64,000 nt of DNA from Moritella dasanensis ArB 0140 (GCF_000276805.1 NZ_AKXQ01000014.1:62001-126000); one strand, 5' to 3'; shown: positions 8,778-18,697, numbered from the stretch's first letter. Numbers and translations: made by a program. The notes: generated by a model from the sequence alone, not told the origin.

Positions 8778-9025
8778 TGCGTAACGGCAGTTGATTTATG
8801 ACTGCCTTGCCTAAAAGTGAATGAATCCTCGCTGCATTAATGCCGACACGGCATATTACACTGCCAGTATGAAGAGATAATCATCTGTTTCTTTATGTCA
8901 AAATCGATCAAATTAACCACGTTTAACCTTAAATACCGTCCATCTAAATATTCAAAAATCAACATGTTGGCGCTAACTATTAATACGTAACACATTGTTT
9001 TTTTTAGCTTAGCGTGATTCAGATC

Positions 9026-9054
9026 TGATCATTAATACCAAAGATAAGTATAAT
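9026..9054 (+). promoter_or_regulatory. Possible sigma-70 promoter upstream of FeS-flavoprotein 2
   Basis: The -10 element TATAAT at 9049-9054 is perfect, while the hexamer 17 nt upstream (TGATCA at 9026-9031) is a poor -35. The distance to the gene start is about 240 nt, leaving a long leader that would contain the 9101-9184 palindrome. Confidence 0.3.
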
Positions 9055-9100
9055 AACCATACACTTTGTAGGTGAATTAATTTGAAAGAAAAGCCTCATT

Positions 9101-9184
9101 CCTATTGATACCCATGGTCATTCAAGCTGAGCGCTTAATTAGCACTCTGAATTAGCAGTCTGAATCGCTATGGGTATGAATAGG
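9101..9184. repeat. Long imperfect palindrome (MITE-like or structured leader)
   Basis: The arm CCTATTGATACCCATGG at 9101-9117 matches the reverse complement of 9168-9184 at 15 of 17 positions. The 50-nt interior has short near-repeats (TTAGCACTCTGAAT / TTAGCAGTCTGAAT). No second copy is in the window. Length and symmetry resemble small palindromic intergenic elements, but a structured 5' leader of the downstream gene is also possible. Confidence 0.45.
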
Positions 9185-9292
9185 TGAAATAAGCGCCTCC
9201 TTAACTGTGTCTGATGGTTATGCTTGAAAATGCTGTTAAGTAACTAATTTAAAAAGAATAATAATTAGTATTTAAACTTTGGAGTTAATGTC

Positions 9293-11980
9293 ATGGTAAA
9301 ACAGAAAGTATTAGATTTGGCCAATTTGATCAGTAAGACGAAACGTGGTGCTAAAGATGAAATTAGGCCTGAGCATCCGGAATATAAAGTGTTAGAGCCC
9401 GTCGTCACCGATGAAATGGCTGAAGTGGCGTTGTGCCTCAAATTCCGTGAAGGGATGACGGTAGAAGAGGTTGTTCCTCTGTGTGGTAAATCGCCAGAAA
9501 GAACCAAAGAACTATTGTGGGAACTGGCTATGGTCGGAGCCACTGTGATGGGTGAACAAGAGGGTGTCGACAAATTTTGGTACGAGATCTGGGTTCCCGG
9601 CCACATGGAGTTACTGGTCAATCATAAAGAGAATGCGCTTAAATATCCGCAACTGGGTAAAGCATTTGATGATTATGGCAGAAAAAAAGGTCCGCTTGCG
9701 GTGGGTAACTTCCCGATAGGCACAGGTCCTATGCGAGTAATACCAATCGAATCTGCAATTTCGGGTGAATCTAGACGTGTATCGAATGATGAAATTTCTA
9801 AATACTTAAATGATAACGATCGATTCTCGGTATCTGATTGTTCTTGCCGTGCAGCCCGAGAAGCGCTAAATGAAGGTTGTGGTCACCTTAAAGAAGATAT
9901 GTGTATTCAATTAGGCCATGCAGCGGAATATTATATTCGTACTGGTCGTGGTCGAGAAATCAACCGTGAAGAAGCATTTGAAATTATTCAAAAAGCCGAA
10001 GACAACGGTTTAATGCATAACATGCCGAATGTTGACGGACCTGGACACACTCACGCGATCTGCAATTGTTGCGGTTGTGGCTGCCTGGCTTTAAGAAACG
10101 CCAATATGTTAACCAACCACGATTTTGTGCGTTCTAACTATACCGTGAAAATCGATGAAGATAAGTGTGTTGCTTGTGGTGAATGTGTTGAAGTGTGTCC
10201 AACTAACGCATTGAAACTAGGGCAAAAGCTGTGTAAAAACACACCTATCTCTAAGGTTAATCGTGATCTTCCTTTTAATACAGAATGGACGCCAGATCGA
10301 TGGAATGAAGATTACCGTATCAACAGAGAAGTTGTTATGAAAGAGGGGACTGCACCTTGTAAAGCGGGCTGCCCAGCGCATATCGGTGTGCAAGGTTATA
10401 TCAAGTTGGCGTCGCAAGGTAAATATGCTGAAGCACTAAAACTGATTAAGTTAGAGAATCCATTCCCTGCAGTATGCGGACGTATTTGTCCAAAATTCTG
10501 TGAAGATGATTGTACCCGTTGTGATATAGATGGTGCGGTTGCTGTTGATGATATCAAGAAATTCATTGCACAGCAGGATATGAATGCAGAAACGCGCTAT
10601 GTGCCAACGATTAAAAATGATTACGATAAAAAAATTGCCGTTATCGGTGCAGGTCCTGCGGGTTTATCTTGTGCATATTACTTGGCTATACAAGGTTACA
10701 AAGTCACTGTGTTTGAAAAACAAAAAGTATTGGGCGGTATGTTAACACTGGGTATTCCTTCTTACCGCCTTGAAAAAGATGTTATCAACGCCGAAATCGA
10801 TGTATTGAAAGACATGGGTGTTGAATTTAAAACGGGCGTTGAAATAGGTAAAGATGTCAGCCTTAGTGATCTTAGAACACAGGATTACAAAGCATTCTAT
10901 ATGGCTATCGGTGCTCAGGCTGGTCGTTCGCTTGGACTTGAAGGTGAAGATGCTAAAGGTGTTATTACCGGTGTTGAATTTTTACGTCATGTTAATTTAG
11001 GCGAGCATTCGAAATTTTCAGGTAACGTGATTGTCATCGGTGGTGGTAATGTTGCTATTGATGTAGCAAGAACCGCAACCCGAGTTGGCGCTGCACAAGT
11101 GGATATGTATTGCCTTGAAAGTCGTAAAAAAATGCCTGCACACGCAGAGGAAGTTGAAGAAGCGTTAGATGAAGATATAAACATTAATAATTCTTGGGGG
11201 CCAAAACGCATCGTCGCTGAAAATGGTAAAGTCGTGGGTGTAGAATTCAGGAAATGTATTGCTGTATTTGACGCAGATGGCAAATTTAACCCGAGCTATG
11301 ACGAGAACGATACTAAGATTGTTCTTGCTGACCATGTATTACTTTCAGTGGGCCAAGCGATGGATTGGGGTAGTATTCTTGCAGACAGCAACGTTGTATT
11401 GAATCCTAACCAGACTATTCAAGCTGATGCTGATACTTTCCAGACGGGTGAACCGGATATTTTTGCTGGTGGTGACGCATTAACAGGTCCTCGTTTTGCC
11501 ATTGACGCGATTGCGCACGGTAAAGAAGGGTCTATTTCTATTCATCGTTTTGTTCAACGTGGTCAAAGTTTGGTGCTAGGCCGACTAAAACGTGATTACC
11601 GTGCATTTGATAAAGCCAATGTTAATCTTGCTGGTTATGATACTGCACCAAGACAACAAACGGAGCATGTCGATGGTAAAAAATCAAAACAAACCTTTAA
11701 GGATCTTCGTGAAACATTTACCGAAGAACAAGTTAAGAAAGAGTCGGAACGTTGCCTAGGTTGTGGTGTAGTCATTGCCGATGAATACACGTGTATTGGT
11801 TGTGGTGCCTGTACTACCAAGTGTAAATTTGATGCAATAACCCTAATCAGAACCTACGATGCTGATGCGGTAGAGTTTAAAGATCTGAGATCTACTGTCA
11901 TTAAACACGCGCTAAAACGTAAGGTGCGAGTTGCGGTCAATAAACCAATTAAAAAGATTAAAGCAATTTTTTCCAACTAA
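9293..11980 (+). CDS. FeS-flavoprotein 2: paralogue of the 5620-8310 gene product
   Basis: This 895-residue protein is colinear with the first flavoprotein over its full length, with no large insertion or deletion. It keeps the same cysteine framework: CSCR, the CNCCGCGC cluster, CxxCxxCxxxCP, APCKAGCPAH, CGRICPKFCEDDCTRC and C-terminal CLGCG...CIGCGACTTKC. It also keeps the FAD loop GAGPAGLS and NAD(P) loop GGGNVAID. The N-terminal ~130 residues diverge most and the GltD-like core least. The ATG at 9293 follows GGAG. Presumed role is NAD(P)H-linked electron transfer through several FeS clusters. A terminator follows at 12019. Why two nearly equal copies are kept is unclear. Confidence 0.85.
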   Translation: MVKQKVLDLANLISKTKRGAKDEIRPEHPEYKVLEPVVTDEMAEVALCLKFREGMTVEEVVPLCGKSPERTKELLWELAMVGATVMGEQEGVDKFWYEIWVPGHMELLVNHKENALKYPQLGKAFDDYGRKKGPLAVGNFPIGTGPMRVIPIESAISGESRRVSNDEISKYLNDNDRFSVSDCSCRAAREALNEGCGHLKEDMCIQLGHAAEYYIRTGRGREINREEAFEIIQKAEDNGLMHNMPNVDGPGHTHAICNCCGCGCLALRNANMLTNHDFVRSNYTVKIDEDKCVACGECVEVCPTNALKLGQKLCKNTPISKVNRDLPFNTEWTPDRWNEDYRINREVVMKEGTAPCKAGCPAHIGVQGYIKLASQGKYAEALKLIKLENPFPAVCGRICPKFCEDDCTRCDIDGAVAVDDIKKFIAQQDMNAETRYVPTIKNDYDKKIAVIGAGPAGLSCAYYLAIQGYKVTVFEKQKVLGGMLTLGIPSYRLEKDVINAEIDVLKDMGVEFKTGVEIGKDVSLSDLRTQDYKAFYMAIGAQAGRSLGLEGEDAKGVITGVEFLRHVNLGEHSKFSGNVIVIGGGNVAIDVARTATRVGAAQVDMYCLESRKKMPAHAEEVEEALDEDININNSWGPKRIVAENGKVVGVEFRKCIAVFDADGKFNPSYDENDTKIVLADHVLLSVGQAMDWGSILADSNVVLNPNQTIQADADTFQTGEPDIFAGGDALTGPRFAIDAIAHGKEGSISIHRFVQRGQSLVLGRLKRDYRAFDKANVNLAGYDTAPRQQTEHVDGKKSKQTFKDLRETFTEEQVKKESERCLGCGVVIADEYTCIGCGACTTKCKFDAITLIRTYDADAVEFKDLRSTVIKHALKRKVRVAVNKPIKKIKAIFSN

Positions 11981-12018
11981 GCCGTAAAGTCGATACTATA
12001 AAAAAATATGGTATAAAA

Positions 12019-12051
12019 GGGCTGGGAATATAAATTCTCAGCCTCTTTTTT
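12019..12051 (+). terminator. Intrinsic terminator after FeS-flavoprotein 2
   Basis: GGCTGGGAAT (12020-12029) pairs with ATTCTCAGCC (12034-12043) through a 4-nt loop, with one G-U pair, and a run of T follows to 12051. It separates the hyp/flavoprotein block from gltB. Between here and the gltB start I see no other feature. Confidence 0.88.
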
Positions 12052-12284
12052 ACCATTATCACTGATACCTATAAAGAGGTGATTGAAAGAGGTTGTGGAC
12101 AGACTCTTTACAGAGCGGTATCTTATCTAATACAAAGAAATCACAAAATAAGTGATAAAAGGATGAAGCCAAGGTTTTTAACCACAGGCTTTACAAGAAT
12201 GACAGACGACTTAATAACCGGGTGATTGTTCGAAAAAATACCCTGCTTATAATTTTGGGTAAGAATTTAAAGGGAAGTTTATAT

Positions 12285-15200
12285 ATGATGAGCAGAAATA
12301 CTAAGCATCACGGTCTCTATCGTTCAGAGTTTGAACACGATAGCTGTGGTATCGGCTTTGTTACCAATCTAAAAGGTAAAAAGTCGCACGATATTATTCA
12401 GAATGCACTTACTATGCTGGAATGCATGGAACACCGAGGCGGTACTGGCTTTGATGTTAAAAGTGGTGATGGTGCAGGAATATTGATCCAGATCCCGCAT
12501 GATTTTTTCAAAGCAGAAGCCAGTGAACTTGGTTTCCAGTTACCTCCTGAAGGCGAATACGGCGTTGGGATGATCTTTTTCCCTAACGATCCCGAGCAAG
12601 CGGAGAAAAGCCGTGAGGTTTTTAATGCTGCTATTGAAGAACTGGGTTTAAGCATACTGGCTTATCGTTCGGTACCAACGGATAATTCGATGTTGGGGGT
12701 AGCCTCGTTTGACTCTGAGCCTCAGATTGAACAGGTATTTATCCAAAAACCGACTGATCTTACCCAGCAGGTTTTTGAACGTAAGTTATTTGTGTTACGT
12801 AAATACACGTCACACAAGCTTAACAGAACCATCGCTAAAGAAACCGATGAGTTTTATATCGCTTCTATGTCCTCGCGTACCATAGTGTATAAAGGGCAAT
12901 TCACCACCGCGCAGGTGAAACAATACTACCTCGATTTGCAAAATGAACGCGTGACGACTGGTCTCGCCATGTTCCACTCTCGCTTTTCAACCAATACATT
13001 CCCGGCATGGCGTCGAGCACAACCGTTCCGCTATTTATCTCACAACGGTGAAATTAATACCGTTCAGGGCAATGTCAATTGGATGAACGCGCGCGAAGCG
13101 ATGTTTAAATCGATAAACTTCAGTGACGCCGAACTGAAAATGATCAACCCGGTATGTAACCGTGGTAATTCAGATTCTGCAAACCTTGATATGGCGATTG
13201 AGCTGCTTGTGCTCAGCGGACGTCCACTGGCTCAGGTCATGATGATGATGGTGCCGGAAGCATGGCAATCTCAGGAAGACATGGATCCGGTTAAGCGTGC
13301 TTTTTATGAGTATTACGCCTGCATCATGGAACCATGGGATGGCCCGGCTTCTATTTCGTTCACCGATGGCAAAATGATTGGCGCCACACTCGACCGTAAC
13401 GGTTTACGTCCTTCGCGTTACTTGCTCACCAATGATGGCACGTTGATCATGGGTTCTGAAACGGGCACCATCTGTATCGATCAATCGACAGTCGTAGAAA
13501 AAGGTCGCTTGCAACCGGGCAAGATATTTATTGCCGATTTGGAACAAGGCCGCATTATCAGTGATGATGAGGTTAAAAATGGTATTTGCTCTGCACAACC
13601 GTATGAACGATGGCTGAGCGAAAACAAAATACTGTTGAACGAACTGCCAACGCCAGCTGCATCTGTCACTCAAGCTGAGTTGCCAAACCTGAGAAAAATT
13701 CAAAAAGCGTTTGGCTACAGCAGTGAAGATCTTAACCTGATTTTGGCGCAAATGGTCGACAGCAGCAAAGAGCCGCTTGGTGCTATGGGTACAGATACAC
13801 CGTTAGCGGTACTTTCCGATCGCCCGCAGCAGCTATCTCACTATTTTAAACAGTTGTTTGCTCAGGTAACTAATCCGCCGATAGATCCGATCCGAGAAGA
13901 GTTGGTGATGTCTTTGCGTGGTTATGTCGGCAACTCGCACAACTTATTGACAGAGACGCCTGCGCATTGTCACAAGATTGAAATTGACCAGCCAGTGCTG
14001 ACCAATGAAGAATTTAAAAAACTGCAGCAAATTGACCATAATCATCTGCAGTCTAAAACGATTGATATTACCTTTAGAGCGACAGGCAAAGAAGGGGCAC
14101 TGAAGGCCGCACTTGATCGTATCTGTTTGTATGCCAAAGATGCGGTTAACAATGGTTATGCGTTGTTGCTATTGAGTGACCGTAATATCGACACCGATCA
14201 TGCGGCGATACCGTCGGTACTGGCGACTGCAGCGATCCATCATTATTTGATCCGCGAAGGTTTACGTGCCAAAGCCGATCTTATCCTCGAAGTTGCCGAT
14301 ATTCGTGAAACGCATCACTTTGCTACTGTGTTAGGTTTTGGCGCTGCAGCGGTTAACCCTTATTTGGCGCTTGAAAGTTTGTATAGTTTGCGTGATGACG
14401 GCGTTATTAATCCTAAATTCAGTAATGACGTTGTTGTTGCTAAGTATATCAAAGCCGTTGGTAGTGGTTTGTTGAAGATCTTCTCGAAAATGGGGATTTC
14501 AACATTACAGTCTTACCAGGGTGCTCAGATATTTGAAGCGCTGGGTATTAACAGTGATGTTATTGATAATTACTTCACCGGTACGGTAAGCCGCATCGAA
14601 GGTATTGGCCTAGATCAAATCGCAACAGAGGCGTTAATGCGCCACCGTGACGGTTTCTTGCCTGAAGACCGTATTGCCGCTGATGATCTGTTGAAGACTG
14701 GTGGCGAATACGCTTGGCGTCATGATGGGGAAAAACATCTGTTTAACCCAACTACTATTCGCTTGCTGCAGCATTCTACAGCGAGTAACAATACTGAACA
14801 GTTTAAAGAATATGCGAAAGTCGTTGATACACAGAGTAAAGATGCCTTTACTTTACGTGGTTTACTCGAATTTAGTGCGGACCATAAATCTATCCCATTA
14901 GATGAAGTGGAGCCGATCGAAAATATTTTCAAACGTTTTGCTTCTGGTGCTATGTCCTTTGGTTCTATTTCTTGGGAAGCGCACACTACGCTCGCCATTG
15001 CTATGAATCGTATTGGCGGTAGAAGTAACAGTGGTGAGGGCGGTGAAGATCCGATTCGCTTTAAGCCGATGGAAAATGGCGATTCGATGAAGTCGCGGAT
15101 CAAACAGGTTGCTTCTGGTCGTTTTGGGGTAACCAGTCATTACCTGACGAATGCAGACGAATTACAAATTAAAATGGCGCAAGGTGCCAAGCCGGGCGAG

Positions 15201-16892
15201 GGTGGCCAATTACCTGGACATAAGGTTGATGCCTGGATTGGTCGTACACGTGGCTCTACGCCTGGTGTAGGACTCATTTCACCGCCGCCGCATCATGACA
15301 TCTATTCTATCGAAGATTTGTCACAGCTCATATTTGACCTTAAAAACGCTAACCGTGAAGCGCGGGTAAATGTGAAACTGGTATCTGAAGCGGGTGTTGG
15401 TACTATCGCATCGGGTGTGTGTAAAGGTTATGCCGACGTGGTTCTGATTGCTGGCCATGATGGCGGTACCGGTGCTTCACCTCTGAGCTCGATCAAGCAT
15501 GCGGGTCTGCCTTGGGAACTTGGCCTCGCTGAAACCCATCAAACACTGGTGCGTAATCATTTACGTAGCCGTATTACGGTGCAAACCGATGGGCAGTTAA
15601 AAACACCACGCGATCTGGCGATAGCGACCTTGTTGGGTGCGGAAGAATACGGTATGGCGACAACTGCGTTAGTAGTTGAAGGCTGTATCATGATGCGTAA
15701 ATGCCACTTAAATACTTGTCCTGTCGGCATCGCGACACAAGACCGAGAGTTGCGTGGTCGTTTTAGTGGTCAGGCTGATATTTTGGTTAACTTCTTTACC
15801 ATGATGGCAGAAGGTTTACGCGAAATCATGGCTGAGCTAGGCTTTAAAACTATTAATGACATGGTTGGACAAACCCAGTACTTGAGAACGCGTACCGATG
15901 TCGATCATTGGAAATACAAGGGTGTTGATCTCTCGCCGTTGTTGCACAAAGAACAATGTGCAGCCGACGAAACGCTATACTGCTCTAAAGAACAGAAACA
16001 CCTGATTGACGATATTATTGACCGTCGCATGATGGAAGACGCCAAGGATGCACTGGAAAATCAAACGTCAGTTAATCTTGAGTACGATGTAGTGAATACC
16101 GATCGTACTATTGGTGCCATGCTGTCTAACGAGATCTCGAAGAAATATGAGGCTGACGGTCTGCCGGAAAATACCATCAAGGTTAAGTTTAACGGTTCGG
16201 CAGGTCAGAGTTTTGGTTGCTTCTCAGCTAAGGGCCTTCGCTTTGAGCTTGAGGGCGATGCGAATGACTATTTTGGTAAGGGATTATCCGGTGCCAATTT
16301 GGTTGTTTACCCACCTAAAGTGGCCACTTTTGAAGCCAGTAAAAATATCGTCATTGGTAACGTTGCCTTGTTTGGTGCTACTTCAGGTAAAGCCTTTATT
16401 CGCGGTATTGCGGGTGAACGTTTCTGCGTCCGTAACTCAGGTGCTACCACGGTTGTTGAAGGTGTGGGTGATCACGGTTGTGAATATATGACGGGTGGTA
16501 AGGCTGTTATTCTTGGTCAGACCGGGCGTAATTTCGCTGCGGGTATGTCAGGTGGTATTGCTTATGTCCTAGATGACAACAATGATTTAGCCAGCAAATG
16601 CAACATGGAAATGGTGCAGCTTGAGATGCTTGAAAACGTTAATGATATTGCTGAACTAAAAGCCCTCATTACCGAGCACAAAGACAATACTCAATCGGAT
16701 GTGGCAGAAGCCTTGCTCGCCGACTGGGACAGTGCCGTTAAACGTTTTGTAAAAGTCATGCCTGTTGATTTCAAAAAAATGCAACAGTATATGGACCAAG
16801 CACGTAGCACGGGTAAATTTGAAACTGAATATGATGTGGCAGTCGAAGCATTCGACATGCATCTTGCAAATCTGGCAGCTCAAAGCGCCTGA
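12285..16892 (+). CDS. gltB: Glutamate synthase (NADPH) large subunit
   Basis: This 1535-residue protein converts glutamine and 2-oxoglutarate to two glutamates with GltD as the NADPH-oxidising partner. The class II amidotransferase domain begins at the catalytic C21 (HDSCGIGF), which is probably exposed by removal of a propeptide. The central and FMN-binding domains follow, with GEGGEDPIRFKP and AGHDGGTGASP. The 3Fe-4S site is GCIMMRKCHLNTCPVG (Cx5Cx4C). The C-terminal GXGXG domain contains GSAGQSFGCF. I chose ATG 12285 (or 12288), preceded by AAGGGAAG; the open frame reaches 12222 without family homology. gltD follows 20 nt later. Confidence 0.96.
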   Translation: MMSRNTKHHGLYRSEFEHDSCGIGFVTNLKGKKSHDIIQNALTMLECMEHRGGTGFDVKSGDGAGILIQIPHDFFKAEASELGFQLPPEGEYGVGMIFFPNDPEQAEKSREVFNAAIEELGLSILAYRSVPTDNSMLGVASFDSEPQIEQVFIQKPTDLTQQVFERKLFVLRKYTSHKLNRTIAKETDEFYIASMSSRTIVYKGQFTTAQVKQYYLDLQNERVTTGLAMFHSRFSTNTFPAWRRAQPFRYLSHNGEINTVQGNVNWMNAREAMFKSINFSDAELKMINPVCNRGNSDSANLDMAIELLVLSGRPLAQVMMMMVPEAWQSQEDMDPVKRAFYEYYACIMEPWDGPASISFTDGKMIGATLDRNGLRPSRYLLTNDGTLIMGSETGTICIDQSTVVEKGRLQPGKIFIADLEQGRIISDDEVKNGICSAQPYERWLSENKILLNELPTPAASVTQAELPNLRKIQKAFGYSSEDLNLILAQMVDSSKEPLGAMGTDTPLAVLSDRPQQLSHYFKQLFAQVTNPPIDPIREELVMSLRGYVGNSHNLLTETPAHCHKIEIDQPVLTNEEFKKLQQIDHNHLQSKTIDITFRATGKEGALKAALDRICLYAKDAVNNGYALLLLSDRNIDTDHAAIPSVLATAAIHHYLIREGLRAKADLILEVADIRETHHFATVLGFGAAAVNPYLALESLYSLRDDGVINPKFSNDVVVAKYIKAVGSGLLKIFSKMGISTLQSYQGAQIFEALGINSDVIDNYFTGTVSRIEGIGLDQIATEALMRHRDGFLPEDRIAADDLLKTGGEYAWRHDGEKHLFNPTTIRLLQHSTASNNTEQFKEYAKVVDTQSKDAFTLRGLLEFSADHKSIPLDEVEPIENIFKRFASGAMSFGSISWEAHTTLAIAMNRIGGRSNSGEGGEDPIRFKPMENGDSMKSRIKQVASGRFGVTSHYLTNADELQIKMAQGAKPGEGGQLPGHKVDAWIGRTRGSTPGVGLISPPPHHDIYSIEDLSQLIFDLKNANREARVNVKLVSEAGVGTIASGVCKGYADVVLIAGHDGGTGASPLSSIKHAGLPWELGLAETHQTLVRNHLRSRITVQTDGQLKTPRDLAIATLLGAEEYGMATTALVVEGCIMMRKCHLNTCPVGIATQDRELRGRFSGQADILVNFFTMMAEGLREIMAELGFKTINDMVGQTQYLRTRTDVDHWKYKGVDLSPLLHKEQCAADETLYCSKEQKHLIDDIIDRRMMEDAKDALENQTSVNLEYDVVNTDRTIGAMLSNEISKKYEADGLPENTIKVKFNGSAGQSFGCFSAKGLRFELEGDANDYFGKGLSGANLVVYPPKVATFEASKNIVIGNVALFGATSGKAFIRGIAGERFCVRNSGATTVVEGVGDHGCEYMTGGKAVILGQTGRNFAAGMSGGIAYVLDDNNDLASKCNMEMVQLEMLENVNDIAELKALITEHKDNTQSDVAEALLADWDSAVKRFVKVMPVDFKKMQQYMDQARSTGKFETEYDVAVEAFDMHLANLAAQSA

Positions 16893-16912
16893 GCTGAATA
16901 GGAGACAATATT

Positions 16913-18403
16913 ATGGGAAATCCAACCGGATTTATGAAAGTAGCAAGAGCCTTACCAGAAGATCGCGATCCGAAGACGCGTTTGATTGACTGGCAAGAAG
17001 TCCACCATCATATGGAAACAGCTGATATCGAAAAACAGGCATCACGCTGCATGGATTGTGGTGTACCGTTTTGTCAATCGGCAGTATCACAATACGCCCC
17101 AGCGGTTGCTGGTTGCCCGGTTAACAATATCATTCCTGAGTGGAATGATCTGATCTATCACGGCCGTTGGAAAGAAGCGGTGCAGTTGCTGCACAAAACC
17201 AATAACTTTCCAGAGTTTACAGGTCGTGTTTGTCCGGCTCCTTGTGAAGGAGCTTGTGTACTGGGGATCAATGCTGAACCCGTCACAATTAAACTTCACG
17301 AGTATGCGATTATCGAAAAAGCCTTCAAAGAGGGCTGGGTTGTCGCTAACATTCCAAGCAAGCGTACGGGTAAAACGGTTGCGGTTATCGGTTCTGGCCC
17401 TGCTGGCATGGCTGCGGCTGCGCAGCTTAATTCCGCAGGCCATAGGGTGACTGTCTATGAACGCGCCGACCGTATCGGTGGTTTGTTGATGTACGGTATT
17501 CCTAATATGAAACTGCAAAAGGAGATCGTTCAGCGTCGTGTGGATCTACTTGCTGAAGAAGGTATTGTGTTTGTAACTAATACTGAAGTGGGTAAAGATA
17601 TTTCTGCAAAGCAGCTTGAACAGGATTTTGATGCGGTGGTGCTGTGCGTCGGTGCTACGGTCCCTCGCGACCTGATGGTTGAAGAAGGTCGTGAACTTAA
17701 TGGTATCCACTTTGCCATGGACTTTCTAAAAGCGAATACCAAGAGCTTGTTAGACAGTGATCACGCAGATGGCAACTACATTAATGCTAAAGGTAAAAAT
17801 GTGGTTATTATCGGTGGTGGTGATACCGGTACTGACTGTGTAGGCACATCGTTACGCCATCAGTGTGAAAGTGTTGCTCAGTTAGAGATCATGCCGCAAC
17901 CGCCGGCATCACGACAGGACAATAATCCTTGGCCAGAGTGGCCGAAGCAACTTTTGGTTGATTACGGTCAAGCAGAATCGATAGCGGTGCAAGGACAGGA
18001 TCCACGCCAATACCTGGTGATGACCACTAAAATTGAAGGCGATGACAACGGCAATGTTAAAGCCGTTCATACGGTGAATGTTGAGTGGCAACGTCAGCCT
18101 AATGGCGCAATGGTGCCGAATAAGATCCCTGGTAGTGAGAAAGTACTGCCTGCCGATATAGTCTTGTTAGCAATGGGCTTTATGGGACCAGAAGGTGGCT
18201 TGATTGAGCAGTTTAATCTTGAAAAAGATGGGCGTTCTAACATCAAGGCCGAGTACGACAAGTTTGCGACAAGCAAGCCGGGCGTATTCGCCGCCGGAGA
18301 CGGACGTCGTGGTCAAAGCCTGATTGTTTGGGCTATTGACGAAGGCCGTCGTGCTGCCCGCGAAGTAGATGCTTACTTGATGGGAAAAAGTTACTTACCT
18401 TAA
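16913..18403 (+). CDS. gltD: Glutamate synthase (NADPH) small subunit
   Basis: This 496-residue protein oxidises NADPH and passes electrons through FAD and FeS clusters to GltB. The N-terminal cysteine-rich segment contains [16 protein letters not shown], and [15 protein letters not shown]. The FAD loop is [10 protein letters not shown] (near 161), the NADPH loop GGGDTGTDC, and the C-terminal [15 protein letters not shown] closes the FAD site. The ATG follows a GGAG ribosome-binding site 20 nt after gltB. The same fold recurs inside the two large flavoproteins upstream, but those are separate paralogues. A strong terminator follows. Confidence 0.96.
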   Translation: MGNPTGFMKVARALPEDRDPKTRLIDWQEVHHHMETADIEKQASRCMDCGVPFCQSAVSQYAPAVAGCPVNNIIPEWNDLIYHGRWKEAVQLLHKTNNFPEFTGRVCPAPCEGACVLGINAEPVTIKLHEYAIIEKAFKEGWVVANIPSKRTGKTVAVIGSGPAGMAAAAQLNSAGHRVTVYERADRIGGLLMYGIPNMKLQKEIVQRRVDLLAEEGIVFVTNTEVGKDISAKQLEQDFDAVVLCVGATVPRDLMVEEGRELNGIHFAMDFLKANTKSLLDSDHADGNYINAKGKNVVIIGGGDTGTDCVGTSLRHQCESVAQLEIMPQPPASRQDNNPWPEWPKQLLVDYGQAESIAVQGQDPRQYLVMTTKIEGDDNGNVKAVHTVNVEWQRQPNGAMVPNKIPGSEKVLPADIVLLAMGFMGPEGGLIEQFNLEKDGRSNIKAEYDKFATSKPGVFAAGDGRRGQSLIVWAIDEGRRAAREVDAYLMGKSYLP

Positions 18404-18418
18404 CGCTCGTTGAAATAT

Positions 18419-18453
18419 AAAAAAAGGCGAATCATTTATGATTCGCCTTTTTT
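18419..18453 (+). terminator. Intrinsic terminator of gltBD
   Basis: GGCGAATCAT (18426-18435) pairs perfectly with ATGATTCGCC (18438-18447), flanked by A-run and T-run, so it can also work for minus-strand transcription. Confidence 0.93.
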
Positions 18454-18483
18454 ATGTAAGTATTTTAATTTCAATCGTGTGAA

Positions 18484-18697
18484 GATGATAGTGAGATGTT
18501 GCCTCCTAAATATCCTTTGCCTTCTACGCTTAGCAAGTTGAACACTAGCTGAACCAAAACCAAAACCAAAACCAAAACCAGCGGCGAGGACTTTGATCAG
18601 CACTTCACCATTATCTATTTCTGGGTTCGGTACATCTTTGCAGACTAGTTTTTCATCACCACGGTTATCGGTTGTGACGATAGCCTTGTTTAATCAT
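18484..18697 (-). pseudogene. Decayed, internally deleted zinc-type alcohol dehydrogenase/quinone oxidoreductase remnant
   Basis: On the minus strand, codons from 18687 downward read KAIVTTDNRGDEKLVCKDVP, then NPEIDNGEVLIKVLAAG. This is the GroES-like N-terminus of the medium-chain dehydrogenase family. The frame then passes through a (GF)n repeat directly into GSASVQLAKRR, which resembles the coenzyme-binding segment (GGVGSAAVQLAKRRGA in family members). About 100 residues are thus missing between the two blocks and everything after is lost. The only upstream ATG (18697) is out of frame. A second short reading frame with no identifiable homology continues to a stop near 18470. No intact gene can be read here. 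Confidence 0.7.
18553..18580. repeat. Hexanucleotide tandem repeat (AAAACC)n
   Basis: The 28 bases 18553-18580 consist of AACC followed by four AAAACC units. It lies exactly at the junction between the two homologous blocks of the dehydrogenase remnant, where it encodes alternating Gly-Phe on the minus strand. Confidence 0.9.

Larger units (their letters stand above)
8778..9292. other. 515-nt intergenic region upstream of FeS-flavoprotein 2
   Basis: I find no credible ORF. A small hairpin GGCAGT (8786-8791) / ACTGCC (8801-8806) lies just after hypA, without a T-run. A perfect TATAAT is at 9049-9054 and a long imperfect palindrome spans 9101-9184 (listed separately). The ribosome-binding site TTTGGAG lies upstream of the next start and is related in sequence to the leader of the first flavoprotein gene. 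Confidence 0.55.

Noticed and set aside
5196-11820. Numerous antisense ORFs of 60-165 codons opposite hypB and the flavoprotein genes
   Set aside because: They are shadows of strongly coding plus-strand genes, with no ribosome-binding sites or recognisable domains.
12222-12284. Longer N-terminus of GltB from the first ATG of the frame
   Set aside because: The extra 21 residues have no family counterpart, and a ribosome-binding site precedes the ATG at 12285.
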